Below, one piece after another: positions 14,213 to 22,853 of a DNA stretch of 22,920 nt (its first letter is position 1; the number at the start of each line of letters is the position of its first letter). The notes beneath the pieces were generated by a model. The model did not search any database. It worked only from the letters and a program-made list of their open reading frames with translations, and had not been told where the DNA came from. Made by a program: the position numbers and the translations under genes. Source of the DNA: CAYJHC01 sp964369465 (lineage in GTDB: Bacteria; Bacillota; Clostridia; Peptostreptococcales; Anaerovoracaceae); NCBI GenBank assembly GCA_964369465.1, contig CAYJEX010000024.1, forward strand, positions 1-22,920, given 5' to 3'.

Positions 14213-15079
14213 ATGAAATTATCCACTATGTTCAAAGAGAAAAAACGAGTTTTTTCGCTAGAAATATTTCCTCCAAAAAGAACCGGGAATATTCAATCAA
14301 TTTATGATACAGTAGACCAACTCACAATGCTATCCCCCGACTTTATTAGTGTTACTTATGGCGCAGGCGGATCTATGGTCAATAATCTTACTTGTGAAAT
14401 TACCAGTACAATTAAAAAGAAATATAATATAGAATCTGTTGCACATTTAACTTGCGTGAACTCTTCTAAAGATGATGTCAAAAAAATGATTAAGCTCTAT
14501 CTGGAAAACGGAATAGAAAATGTCATGGCACTACGTGGTGACAAAATTCCAGACGAGTCGCAAAAAACAGATTTTCTTCATGCAAATGAACTTGCAATAG
14601 AATTACAAAGACACTCTCAAGGAAAGTTGGATATTTTAGGAGCTTGCTACCCTGAGGCACATTATGAATCATCTACCTTGGAAGAGGACATTCAAAACCT
14701 AAAATACAAAATTGGTGCAGGTGCTGATGTTCTCATATCACAGCTTTTCTTTGACAATGACAAATTTTATTCTTTTCTTGAAAAGACAAGAAGTTTCGGA
14801 ATTACTGTTCCTATATCTGCTGGTGTAATGCCTATAGTTTCATCATCACAAATTAGCAAGACTATTTCTTTGAGTGGGGCTTCACTTCCAAAAGAGTTTG
14901 CAGAGATTCTAAATAAATATGAAAACAATCCAAATATGCTATACGAAGCTGGCATTGATTACGCCGCTAATCAAATCAGAGATTTGGTTAAGAATAAAGT
15001 TGATGGAATACACTTATATACAATGAATAGAGCTGATGTTTCAATTAAAGTATTTCACAAAATAAAGGATTTATTATAA
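14213..15079 (+). CDS. metF: 5,10-methylenetetrahydrofolate reductase
   Basis: MetF (288 residues) reduces methylene-THF to methyl-THF, the methyl donor for methionine synthase. Family motifs include SLEIFPPK with the catalytic Glu near residue 18, VTYGAGGS, AHLTCVNSS, MALRGD, GACYPEAH (FAD-contacting), ISQLFFDN and PISAGVMPI. The length is that of the short bacterial MetF without a regulatory domain. GGAGAG precedes the ATG. The 66-bp gap upstream contains no riboswitch or clear promoter. The next gene starts 21 bp after its stop. Whether electrons come from NADH or ferredoxin (the latter via a MetV partner, absent here) cannot be decided. Confidence 0.96.
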   Translation: MKLSTMFKEKKRVFSLEIFPPKRTGNIQSIYDTVDQLTMLSPDFISVTYGAGGSMVNNLTCEITSTIKKKYNIESVAHLTCVNSSKDDVKKMIKLYLENGIENVMALRGDKIPDESQKTDFLHANELAIELQRHSQGKLDILGACYPEAHYESSTLEEDIQNLKYKIGAGADVLISQLFFDNDKFYSFLEKTRSFGITVPISAGVMPIVSSSQISKTISLSGASLPKEFAEILNKYENNPNMLYEAGIDYAANQIRDLVKNKVDGIHLYTMNRADVSIKVFHKIKDLL

Positions 15080-15100
15080 TCACACAAAAGGAATAGCAAA

Positions 15101-15829
15101 ATGACAGAAAAACCAGCAAACAACAATTTCATAATATCAAAAGATTTAACAAACGAAATAAACAAACATAACACACCTATCCACAGAGAAAAATGGCTCA
15201 ACTCAATAAATGCCCCTATGTCTGAACTTCTTTTTTTGGAACCACTTTTATCCGAAATTGAAGAAAGTATATACAAAAATATATCTGTTAAAGTTTGTCA
15301 TCGTGTTTTTAGAATAAGCAATAACGTGAATTCTGAAGTTTTTTTAGACGGATTATCCATGAAATTATCCGGAAATTCTATATCCTCTCATCTCTCACAA
15401 TGTCATTCATTAACATTGTTTGCAATAACACTTGGATCCACCATTGAAAAAGAAATTAATAAATTGCAGCTTAACAACATTACATCTAGTTTTTTAATGG
15501 ATAATGGTGCTTCCATATTAATCGATCAGCTATGCTATGAATACACGCAAACTCTTTCCAAGTATGTTACGTACCCTTTCAGCCCAGGTTACGGGGATTT
15601 TTCGATAAATTATCAAAGCAAAATTATGACTGTTTTGGAGTGCCAAAAAACAATAGGGTTAACTCTAACAGACAAAAATATAATGTTACCAAGAAAATCT
15701 ATAACTGCTGTCGTTGGTATTTCTTCTACTCCAATAACAAGCAACAACCTCAGCTGCGAAAATTGTAAGATAATCAACAAATGCAACTTTTATAAGCACG
15801 ACAAAAAATGCTACGAACAGATTCAATAG
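15101..15829 (+). CDS. Stand-alone methionine synthase reactivation-domain protein
   Basis: This 242-residue protein corresponds to the AdoMet-binding activation domain that in E. coli forms the C-terminus of MetH. It would reductively remethylate oxidised cob(II)alamin, using SAM. The family signature SPGYGDFSINYQ (about 161-172), then GLTLTDKNIMLPRKSITAVVGIS (about 186-208), is clear. The C-terminus adds four cysteines, Cys219, Cys222, Cys228 and Cys237 (C-x2-C-x5-C-x8-C), resembling a metal or Fe-S site. Similar clusters may occur in clostridial relatives. It lies between metF and metH with 21- and 22-bp gaps, and the adjacent metH lacks this domain, so the two proteins should act together. 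Confidence 0.88.
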   Translation: MTEKPANNNFIISKDLTNEINKHNTPIHREKWLNSINAPMSELLFLEPLLSEIEESIYKNISVKVCHRVFRISNNVNSEVFLDGLSMKLSGNSISSHLSQCHSLTLFAITLGSTIEKEINKLQLNNITSSFLMDNGASILIDQLCYEYTQTLSKYVTYPFSPGYGDFSINYQSKIMTVLECQKTIGLTLTDKNIMLPRKSITAVVGISSTPITSNNLSCENCKIINKCNFYKHDKKCYEQIQ

Positions 15830-15851
15830 ACACAATAGAAAGGATTTCAAA

Positions 15852-18254
15852 ATGAGAAAAACTGTATTTTTAGATGGCGCATTAGGTACTATGCTTCAAA
15901 GAAACGGTATGAAACCCGACGACAACCCTGTTACTTTTGGTATTAACAATAGAGAAATTCTCAAATCCATACATAAAGCATATATAGAAGCAGGCTCTGA
16001 TATCTTTTTTTGTAACTCTTTTTCTATAAACCAGAAAAAGCTTTCAAAAGAATCTATATCGCTTGAAAAAGCTATTTCCGAAACATTGAAAATTGCTATA
16101 GAAGCTCGAGAAGAGGCATTAGTTCAAAAAAACAATTTGTATAATGATAATCGAAAGGTTCAAATTGCATTCGACATGACAACTTTAGGCGAATTGCTTG
16201 AACCTATGGGTACATTAACTTTTGAAAAAGCATATTCACTGTATGCCGAACTAGCAATTTTGGCAGAAAAGCATGGAGCAGATTTATTCGTTGTAGAAAC
16301 AATGACGGATCTTTACGAGCTTAAAGCAGCAGTGTTAGCAATCAAAGAGAATACATCACTTCCCGTTTTTACTTCTATGACATTTGAACAGAATGGAAGA
16401 ACTTTTGCAGGAGTAAACCTAGAATGCATGGTAGCAACATTAGAAGGGTTAGGGGTAGATGCTGTTGGAATAAATTGCTCATTAGGACCTATAGAAATAT
16501 ATCCTTTGGCCAAGAAATTATCAAAGCTTACAAATCTTCCAATAATGGTAAAGCCTAACGCTGGACTTCCTAATCCTGCAACAGGAAAATATGATATAGA
16601 TATAGACGAGTTTGTTGAATCAGTGGCTTCTTATACAAGGCTTGGAATCGCAATGCTTGGAGGTTGTTGTGGAACCGAACCTGAACACATAAAAAAACTT
16701 GTCGAAAAAACAAAAACCATAGAGTATACAAATGGGTTTCATGAAAACTCACCTTTATCACCTTTATCGCCTAGAAAATCAGTAGTGTGCAGCGGAACAA
16801 TGGACGTTGAAATAAATGGTATATCCGTAGTAGGAGAAAGGTTAAATCCTACAGGCAAAAAAAGGCTACAGCAAGCAATTCTTAATGAGGATTGGGACTA
16901 CATTCTGAGGCAAGCAGTTGAGCAAGTAGAGGCAGGTGCTGAAATATTAGATGTAAACATCGGAGTTCCAGGACTTGATCAAGAGAAATTTTTTCCAGTT
17001 CTAATAAAAAAACTACAAAGCATCATTGATATACCTCTACAAATTGATTCCTCTAACCCTCAAGCTATAGAAGCTGCTCTAAGAGTTTATAATGGCAAAG
17101 CTATTGTAAATTCTGTAACTGGTGAAGAAAGTAACATGAATGAAATACTTCCTATCGTGAAAAAGTATGGTGCTGCAATAATTGGTCTAACGCTTGATGA
17201 AAAAGGTATCCCCTCGTCTGCTGACGACAGAATTAAAATTGCAAAACGAATAATGGACAAATCCATATCATATGGTATAAATATAGAAGATATATACATA
17301 GATTGTTTGGCATTAACCGCTTCTGCTGAACAATCGCAAGCAACAGAAACTCTTAAAGCTTTATCTCATATCAAAAATAATTTATCATTAAAAACAGTTC
17401 TTGGGGTCTCAAATATTAGCTTTGGTTTGCCTTCTCGTTCTATAATTAATAGAACATTTTTAACAATGGCTATGAATTCAGGATTAGATTTAGCTATTAT
17501 TGACCCTAAAAGTGAAGATATGATGTCTTCAATATATGCATATAAAGTTTTAAACAATACAGATATTAGTGCTGAAAAATACATTCACAAATATTCAAAT
17601 ACTACAAATGAAAATTCCAAAACCAGCAACATAGATTTTTCTCTTTCAGTTGCAATAGAAAAAGGGTTGAAAGATTCCGTGATAGAAAATGTCAAAAATT
17701 TACTTACTACTACAAATTATTTAGAGATAATCAATTCTCATTTAATTCCAGCGCTCAACAGCATCGGAAAAGATTTTGAAGATGGAAAGATTTATTTGCC
17801 ACAACTACTCCAATCTGCATCCGCAGCGCAAGGAGGGTTTGATGTAATCAAAGATCATTTAGCAAATAACGACAAACCGTTTATTAGCTACGGAAAAATT
17901 GCATTGGCTACTGTCAAAGGCGATATACACGATATTGGGAAAAATATTGCAAAAACAATACTTGAAAACTTCGGTTATGAAATAATAGATCTAGGAAGAG
18001 ATGTTCCAATCGAAAATATTATAAACGCTATTAGAAAGCACAACTTGAAGCTTGTGGGGCTAAGTGCACTTATGACTACCACTTTAGAAAGCATGGAACT
18101 GACAATTAAGGAAATTAAAAAACTCTTCCCAGATTGTAAAGTTATTGTAGGGGGCGCTGTATTAACAGAAAGCTACGCATACAAAATCGGCGCTGACTTT
18201 TACTGCAAAGATGCTTTATCCTCTGTCGAAATAGCAAAAAGTATTTCATTATAA
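15852..18254 (+). CDS. metH: Cobalamin-dependent methionine synthase lacking the reactivation domain
   Basis: This 800-residue MetH transfers a methyl group from methyl-THF through cobalamin to homocysteine. Domains: homocysteine/zinc barrel (about 1-290; LDGALGTMLQRNG; zinc ligands Cys209 in NCSLGP and Cys272/Cys273 in GGCCGT), pterin barrel (about 320-570; VVGERLNPTGKK, LDVNIGVPG), four-helix cap (about 590-670) and B12 domain (about 675-800; GDIHDIGKN with cobalt-ligand His693; GLSALMTTTLESM; VIVGGAVLT). The protein stops after the B12 domain; E. coli MetH is about 1,227 residues because it also carries the activation domain, here encoded by the preceding gene. A small tandem repeat (TCACCTTTA twice, 16749-16766) encodes an SPLSPLSP stretch in the linker between the first two barrels. 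It converges on glpK. Confidence 0.96.
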   Translation: MRKTVFLDGALGTMLQRNGMKPDDNPVTFGINNREILKSIHKAYIEAGSDIFFCNSFSINQKKLSKESISLEKAISETLKIAIEAREEALVQKNNLYNDNRKVQIAFDMTTLGELLEPMGTLTFEKAYSLYAELAILAEKHGADLFVVETMTDLYELKAAVLAIKENTSLPVFTSMTFEQNGRTFAGVNLECMVATLEGLGVDAVGINCSLGPIEIYPLAKKLSKLTNLPIMVKPNAGLPNPATGKYDIDIDEFVESVASYTRLGIAMLGGCCGTEPEHIKKLVEKTKTIEYTNGFHENSPLSPLSPRKSVVCSGTMDVEINGISVVGERLNPTGKKRLQQAILNEDWDYILRQAVEQVEAGAEILDVNIGVPGLDQEKFFPVLIKKLQSIIDIPLQIDSSNPQAIEAALRVYNGKAIVNSVTGEESNMNEILPIVKKYGAAIIGLTLDEKGIPSSADDRIKIAKRIMDKSISYGINIEDIYIDCLALTASAEQSQATETLKALSHIKNNLSLKTVLGVSNISFGLPSRSIINRTFLTMAMNSGLDLAIIDPKSEDMMSSIYAYKVLNNTDISAEKYIHKYSNTTNENSKTSNIDFSLSVAIEKGLKDSVIENVKNLLTTTNYLEIINSHLIPALNSIGKDFEDGKIYLPQLLQSASAAQGGFDVIKDHLANNDKPFISYGKIALATVKGDIHDIGKNIAKTILENFGYEIIDLGRDVPIENIINAIRKHNLKLVGLSALMTTTLESMELTIKEIKKLFPDCKVIVGGAVLTESYAYKIGADFYCKDALSSVEIAKSISL
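16749..16766 (+). repeat. Two tandem 9-bp copies in the MetH interdomain linker
   Basis: TCACCTTTA occurs twice in a row, coding for Ser-Pro-Leu twice, followed by a near copy TCGCCT. It lies in a flexible linker (residues 300-307) between the homocysteine and pterin modules, where length variation would be tolerated. Confidence 0.7.
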
Positions 18255-18263
18255 ATTATTTAC

Positions 18264-18308
18264 ATAAAAAATTCCAACCCTTGTTTTATACAAAATATGG
18301 GTTGGAAT
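18264..18308 (-). terminator. Intrinsic terminator of glpK
   Basis: A perfect 10-bp stem, ATTCCAACCC (18271-18280) with GGGTTGGAAT (18299-18308), has an 18-nt loop that can fold a further 4 bp. On the minus strand it is followed by a T-run (18271-18265). On the plus strand there is no T-run, so termination of metH here would be weaker. Confidence 0.85.
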
Positions 18309-18340
18309 AAATCTAGTATATTCTCATTTTGTTTTATCAA

Positions 18341-19837
18341 CTATCTCTTTCCCCAAATTATCGCACATTCTACCGCCTTGTGCCATGAGGATATTTTTTC
18401 TTTTCTATATTCCTCATTTATGTTCGGTTCAAAAACTTTATCACATTTATGCTTTTCTAGTAATTCTGTTTTACTTTTCCAAAATCCTACTGCTAAACCT
18501 GCCAAATATGCAGCTCCTAGAGATGTAGTCTCAACTGACAAAGGTCTTTTAACATTAACTTCCAATATATCAGATTGGAATTGCATCAAAAAGTTATTAG
18601 CTGATGCTCCACCATCCACGTTAAGAATTGTGATTTTTTCTCCTGTATCTTCTTCCATAGCCTTTATTAAGTCATATGTTTGAAGTCCTAAAGATTCTAA
18701 AGTTGCTCTGACCATATGTGCTTGATTAGCACCCCTTGTAAGTCCAAACATCGCCCCTCTTGCGTATGGATCCCAATACGGTGCCCCCATTCCAACAAAT
18801 GCAGGAACAACTACAATTCCATTTGTGTCTTTGACGCTCAACGCAATTTTTTCCGAATCAGCAGCATTCTTTAGAATGCAAATTTCATCTCTTAGCCATT
18901 GAATAGCAGCTCCCGCCACAAAAACAGATCCCTCTAGTGCATACGTCACTTTTCCATCTATTCCCCAGGCAATCGTTGTGAGAAGTCCGTTTTTTGATGT
19001 GACAGCCTCCTCCCCTGTATTCACAAGTAAAAAGCATCCTGTGCCATATGTGTTTTTGCCTTGATTCTTTTCAAAACAAGTTTGTCCAAAAAGTGCCGCC
19101 TGCTGATCCCCTGCCGCACCAGCTATCTTTATTGGTCTACCAAAGAAATGCTCCTCTGTTTCTCCATATACACAGCTAGACGGTTTTGGTGTCGGAAGAA
19201 TTGACATAGGAATATCGAGCCTATCAAGGATTTCTTCATCCCAATTCAACGTATGAATATTGAATAACATAGTTCTAGACGCATTAGAATAGTCAGTAAT
19301 ATGAACTTTTCCTTCAGTAAGTTTCCAAATTAACCATGTCTCTATTGTTCCAAACAATAGTTCCCCGTTATTTGCAAGTTCTCTAGCACCTTCCACATTA
19401 TCTAATATCCATTTTATTTTTGTTGCTGAAAAATACGAATCTACAACAAGCCCTGTGCGTTCTCTAATTAATTCTGAAAATCCTTTTTCATTTTTTAATT
19501 CATCACATAACTCAGCCGTTCTTCTACATTGCCATACAATTGCATTGTATATTGGTTTTCCAGTATTTTTATTCCATACAACAGTCGTTTCTCTTTGATT
19601 TGTTATTCCAATTGAAGCAATATCTCTATAAGTAGCATTAATTTTAGCCATCGTTTCTGTAGCAACTCCAATTTGTGAAGACCAAATTTCAAGCGGGTCA
19701 TGTTCTACCCATCCTGGTTTAGGGTATATCTGCTTAAATTCTCTTTGAACCATGTTGCAGATATTTCCTTCTTTATCATAAATTATGCATCGAGAACTTG
19801 TAGTCCCTTGATCCATTGTCATAATATACTTGCTCAA
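18341..19837 (-). CDS. glpK: Glycerol kinase
   Basis: GlpK (498 residues) makes glycerol 3-phosphate from glycerol and ATP. FGGY-kinase motifs are clear: MDQGTTSSRCIIYD (phosphate 1), GITNQRETTVVWNK, AIVWQCRRT, the GDQQAALFGQ segment, the adenosine motif LNVDGGASANNFLMQFQSDI and TTSLGAAYLAGL. His230 in EEHFFGRP lines up with the HPr-phosphorylated His of Gram-positive GlpK, suggesting PTS control of activity. The start is TTG (19837-19835) with GAGGT eight bases upstream (19850-19846); the first ATG, five codons in, would trim the conserved N-terminal strand. It follows hemW by 19 nt, an unexpected partner. No glpF or glpD is in view, so whether it serves glycerol catabolism or lipid synthesis is open. 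Confidence 0.96.
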   Translation of the reverse strand: MSKYIMTMDQGTTSSRCIIYDKEGNICNMVQREFKQIYPKPGWVEHDPLEIWSSQIGVATETMAKINATYRDIASIGITNQRETTVVWNKNTGKPIYNAIVWQCRRTAELCDELKNEKGFSELIRERTGLVVDSYFSATKIKWILDNVEGARELANNGELLFGTIETWLIWKLTEGKVHITDYSNASRTMLFNIHTLNWDEEILDRLDIPMSILPTPKPSSCVYGETEEHFFGRPIKIAGAAGDQQAALFGQTCFEKNQGKNTYGTGCFLLVNTGEEAVTSKNGLLTTIAWGIDGKVTYALEGSVFVAGAAIQWLRDEICILKNAADSEKIALSVKDTNGIVVVPAFVGMGAPYWDPYARGAMFGLTRGANQAHMVRATLESLGLQTYDLIKAMEEDTGEKITILNVDGGASANNFLMQFQSDILEVNVKRPLSVETTSLGAAYLAGLAVGFWKSKTELLEKHKCDKVFEPNINEEYRKEKISSWHKAVECAIIWGKR

Positions 19838-19850
19838 TTTGATGTACCTC
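19835..19850 (-). promoter_or_regulatory. glpK ribosome binding site and TTG start codon
   Basis: GAGGT at 19850-19846 is separated by eight bases from TTG at 19837-19835, ideal spacing. No ATG lies between the hemW stop and this codon. TTG starts are normal but less efficient in low-G+C Firmicutes. Confidence 0.7.
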
Positions 19851-19856
19851 GCTTAT

Positions 19857-21005
19857 TTAAACAAATTCTGCCATAATACGATTTGAAAGATCCATTCCTT
19901 TTTCGGTAATTTGAAGTTTGTTTTCATCCAAGTAGATCAATCCCTGTTTCCTTGCTTCATACATAAAATCAACTTTATTCTTATATATATGGAAAAAATC
20001 TTTTTCGTATTTTTCTCTAAACAATTTCAAGTCGATGCCTTCTACTTTTCTTAATCCTGTAAATACAAATTCTGATATTGAATCTTCAACAGTGTTTTTA
20101 TGTACAGTATCAAATGGAAGCGCGCTTTTATCTAAGGCTTCTATATATTCATCAATATTTTCTAGATTTTTAGCACGTCTTTCTTTGAAAAAAGAAGATG
20201 CTCCCAATCCCAACCCTAAATAAGGTTCCATTGACCAGTATTTTAAATTATGTCTACATTCTTTACCTGGAATAGCACAATTTGATATTTCATAATGGTT
20301 GTATCCAGCCTTTTTCAACGCAGCAATTGCATAATGATACATAACTCTATCGTCACCTTCTGAAGGTAAATCATAATCTCCTCTGCCAACTTCCCAAAAC
20401 AAAGGCGTTTTCCTGTCTAATTCCAAACTATAAAATGATATGTGGTCAGGCTTAAGTTTTGTAGCAACACCTACAGTTGCTGCCCATTTTTCCGCAGTTT
20501 GCAATGGAATTCCAAACATCAAATCAATATTGATATTTTTAAATCCTATATCTCTAGCCATTTCATATGTAGTATAAAATTCATTTGGAGTATGTATTCT
20601 CGTCAAAGCTTCAAGTTCATCTCTGTGAAAACTCTGCACTCCAATACTTAATCGATTTATTCCTGCCTTGAAATATGCACTAGTCTTTACATAAGTAAGA
20701 GATTTGGGATTTGCTTCTATAGTAATTTCACAATCCTCTGCTATATGAAAATTTGCATAAAGTCCTGATATTAAGGCAACAATTGAACTTTCTGGCATGC
20801 ACGAAGGTGTTCCGCCCCCTATATACACCGAATCCACAATGTATTCATCTTTTAGCTCTTTACCATATAGGACCATTTCTTTTAGCAATGCCAGTGTATA
20901 ATCCATCTGTTGTTTTGCTGTATATTTATCTAAAGAAGTAAAATTACAGTAATTACACTTCTTTATACAAAATGGGATATGCACATATACTCCTATTTTT
21001 TTCAT
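19857..21005 (-). CDS. hemW: HemW-type radical SAM protein (putative heme chaperone)
   Basis: This 382-residue radical SAM protein is of the HemW group, related to oxygen-independent coproporphyrinogen oxidase HemN but acting as a heme-binding chaperone. The 4Fe-4S motif CIKKCNYC (Cys13, Cys17, Cys20) is followed by N-F, not the extra Cys typical of HemN, which favours HemW. GGGTPS, the TIEANP segment, GVQSF and NIDLMFGIP continue the radical SAM core, and the C-terminal HemN_C-type domain ends at NRIMAEFV. A longer frame begins at 21029, but GGAGG five bases before the ATG at 21005 marks the real start. The lepA-hemW order is common in Firmicutes; hrcA-grpE-dnaK, often next, is replaced here by glpK. 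Confidence 0.93.
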   Translation of the reverse strand: MKKIGVYVHIPFCIKKCNYCNFTSLDKYTAKQQMDYTLALLKEMVLYGKELKDEYIVDSVYIGGGTPSCMPESSIVALISGLYANFHIAEDCEITIEANPKSLTYVKTSAYFKAGINRLSIGVQSFHRDELEALTRIHTPNEFYTTYEMARDIGFKNINIDLMFGIPLQTAEKWAATVGVATKLKPDHISFYSLELDRKTPLFWEVGRGDYDLPSEGDDRVMYHYAIAALKKAGYNHYEISNCAIPGKECRHNLKYWSMEPYLGLGLGASSFFKERRAKNLENIDEYIEALDKSALPFDTVHKNTVEDSISEFVFTGLRKVEGIDLKLFREKYEKDFFHIYKNKVDFMYEARKQGLIYLDENKLQITEKGMDLSNRIMAEFV

Positions 21006-21041
21006 AGTTTCCTCCATACTTTTTTTCAAATCTCATAATGG

Positions 21042-22853
21042 CTATTTTTTCTCATCATATTTCAAAACTGCTGTAAACGCCTCTTGCGGAACTTCTACTT
21101 TTCCAAATTGCCTCATTCTTTTTTTACCTTCTTTTTGTTTTTCAAGCAATTTTTTCTTTCGAGAAATATCTCCCCCATAGCATTTAGCTATTACATCTTT
21201 TCTAAATGCTCTAACTGTAGATCTTGCCACCACTTTTTGTCCTATTGCTGCTTGAACTGGAACTTCAAACTGATGCATAGGAATTACTTCTTTTAATTTT
21301 TCACAGACAAACTTACCCCTATAATAAGCTTTTGATTCATGTACTATCATTGAAAAGGCATCTACTAATTCTTTATTCAGCAATATATCTAGCTTTACAA
21401 GTTTTGATTTTTCATATCTAGTAAATTCATAATCTAACGAGCCATATCCTCTAGTTTTTGATTTTAGTGCATCGAAGAAATCATATATTACTTCATTAAG
21501 TGGCATTTCATAATGTAACTGAACTCTATTTTCATTGATATATTCCATATGAAGAAGTTTGCCTCTTCTCTCCTGACATATCTCCATTATATTTCCTATA
21601 TACTCTTTAGGTATTATTACATCTGCCTTTACAATAGGTTCTTCAATATGTTTTATTTCTGTAATTTCAGGCAAATTAGTTGGATTTTGAATCATTTCTT
21701 CTTTGCCATCATTCATTACTATTTTATATATTACACTTGGCAAAGTTGTAATTACTCCTAAGTCAAACTCTCGTTCTAACCTTTCTACAATTATTTCCAT
21801 ATGTAATAGACCTAAGAATCCGCACCTAAATCCATATCCTAGCGCAGTTGATGTTTCTGGTTCAAAATTAAATGCTGCATCGTTTACTTGAAGTTTTTCT
21901 AATGCGTCCTTTACGTTCTCGTATTTTTCCCCTTCAGCTGGGTATATCCCACAGTAAACCATAGACTGTGCTTTTTTGTAACCTGGAAGCGGCTCCTCAG
22001 TTGGATTATTTGCTAATGTTATTGTATCTCCCACTCTTGCATCTGCAACTTGTTTAATACTTGCGCAAATATAGCCAACTTCCCCCGCAGATAGTTTTTT
22101 TACTTCTATTGGTCCGGGTGAACACACACCTACCTCTGTTACTTCGTATGTTTTTCCTGTATTCATCAATCTAATATTATCACCAGCTTTTACACTTCCA
22201 TCAAATATTCTAGTGTAAATCACAACACCTCTGTAGTTATCATAGTATGAATCAAAAATTAGAGCCTTAAGAGGTGCATTTGGGTTTCCAGTAGGTGCTG
22301 GAATTTTTTTTGCTATTTCTTCTAAGAGTTCCTCTATTCCTATTCCTTCTTTTGCCGAAACTAAAGGTGCTTCTGTTGCATCTATTCCTATTATCTCTTC
22401 TATTTCTTTTTTTGACTCATCTACAGATGCACTAGGAAGGTCGATTTTATTTAAAACTGGAAGTATTTCTAAGTCTTCGTTTAATGCTAAGTATACATTC
22501 GCCAATGTCTGTGCTTCAACTCCTTGTGTTGCATCAACAACAAGTATTGCTCCTTCACATGCAGCTAAACTTCTAGACACTTCATATGTAAAATCTACAT
22601 GACCTGGAGTATCAATCAGGTTGAAAATATATTCTTCTCCATTTTTGCTTTTGAATATTTGTCTCGATGGTTGAAGTTTTATTGTTATTCCTCTTTCTCT
22701 CTCAAGATCCATGTTGTCAAGGTACTGCTCCTTCATATCTCTGCGAGCAACAGCTCCTGTCTTTTCTAGTATTCTATCTGCCAAAGTTGATTTACCATGG
22801 TCAATATGCGCTATTATACTGAAATTTCTTATTTGGCTTTGGTAATCCTTCAT
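21042..22853 (-). CDS. lepA: Elongation factor 4 (LepA), ribosome-associated GTPase
   Basis: LepA (603 residues) is a translational GTPase resembling EF-G that acts on the ribosome; proposed roles are back-translocation and 30S assembly. The G domain shows AHIDHGKST (G1, 15-23), RGITIK (G2), DTPGH (G3, 81-85) and NKID (G4, 135-138). Domains II, III and V follow, and the LepA-specific C-terminal domain holds YGGDISRKKKLLEKQKEGKKRMRQ. The length is normal. AGAGGA lies a few bases before the ATG. The start overlaps the stop codon of the upstream partial frame by one base (TAATG), so it is translationally coupled to that gene. hemW follows after 36 nt. Confidence 0.98.
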   Translation of the reverse strand: MKDYQSQIRNFSIIAHIDHGKSTLADRILEKTGAVARRDMKEQYLDNMDLERERGITIKLQPSRQIFKSKNGEEYIFNLIDTPGHVDFTYEVSRSLAACEGAILVVDATQGVEAQTLANVYLALNEDLEILPVLNKIDLPSASVDESKKEIEEIIGIDATEAPLVSAKEGIGIEELLEEIAKKIPAPTGNPNAPLKALIFDSYYDNYRGVVIYTRIFDGSVKAGDNIRLMNTGKTYEVTEVGVCSPGPIEVKKLSAGEVGYICASIKQVADARVGDTITLANNPTEEPLPGYKKAQSMVYCGIYPAEGEKYENVKDALEKLQVNDAAFNFEPETSTALGYGFRCGFLGLLHMEIIVERLEREFDLGVITTLPSVIYKIVMNDGKEEMIQNPTNLPEITEIKHIEEPIVKADVIIPKEYIGNIMEICQERRGKLLHMEYINENRVQLHYEMPLNEVIYDFFDALKSKTRGYGSLDYEFTRYEKSKLVKLDILLNKELVDAFSMIVHESKAYYRGKFVCEKLKEVIPMHQFEVPVQAAIGQKVVARSTVRAFRKDVIAKCYGGDISRKKKLLEKQKEGKKRMRQFGKVEVPQEAFTAVLKYDEKK

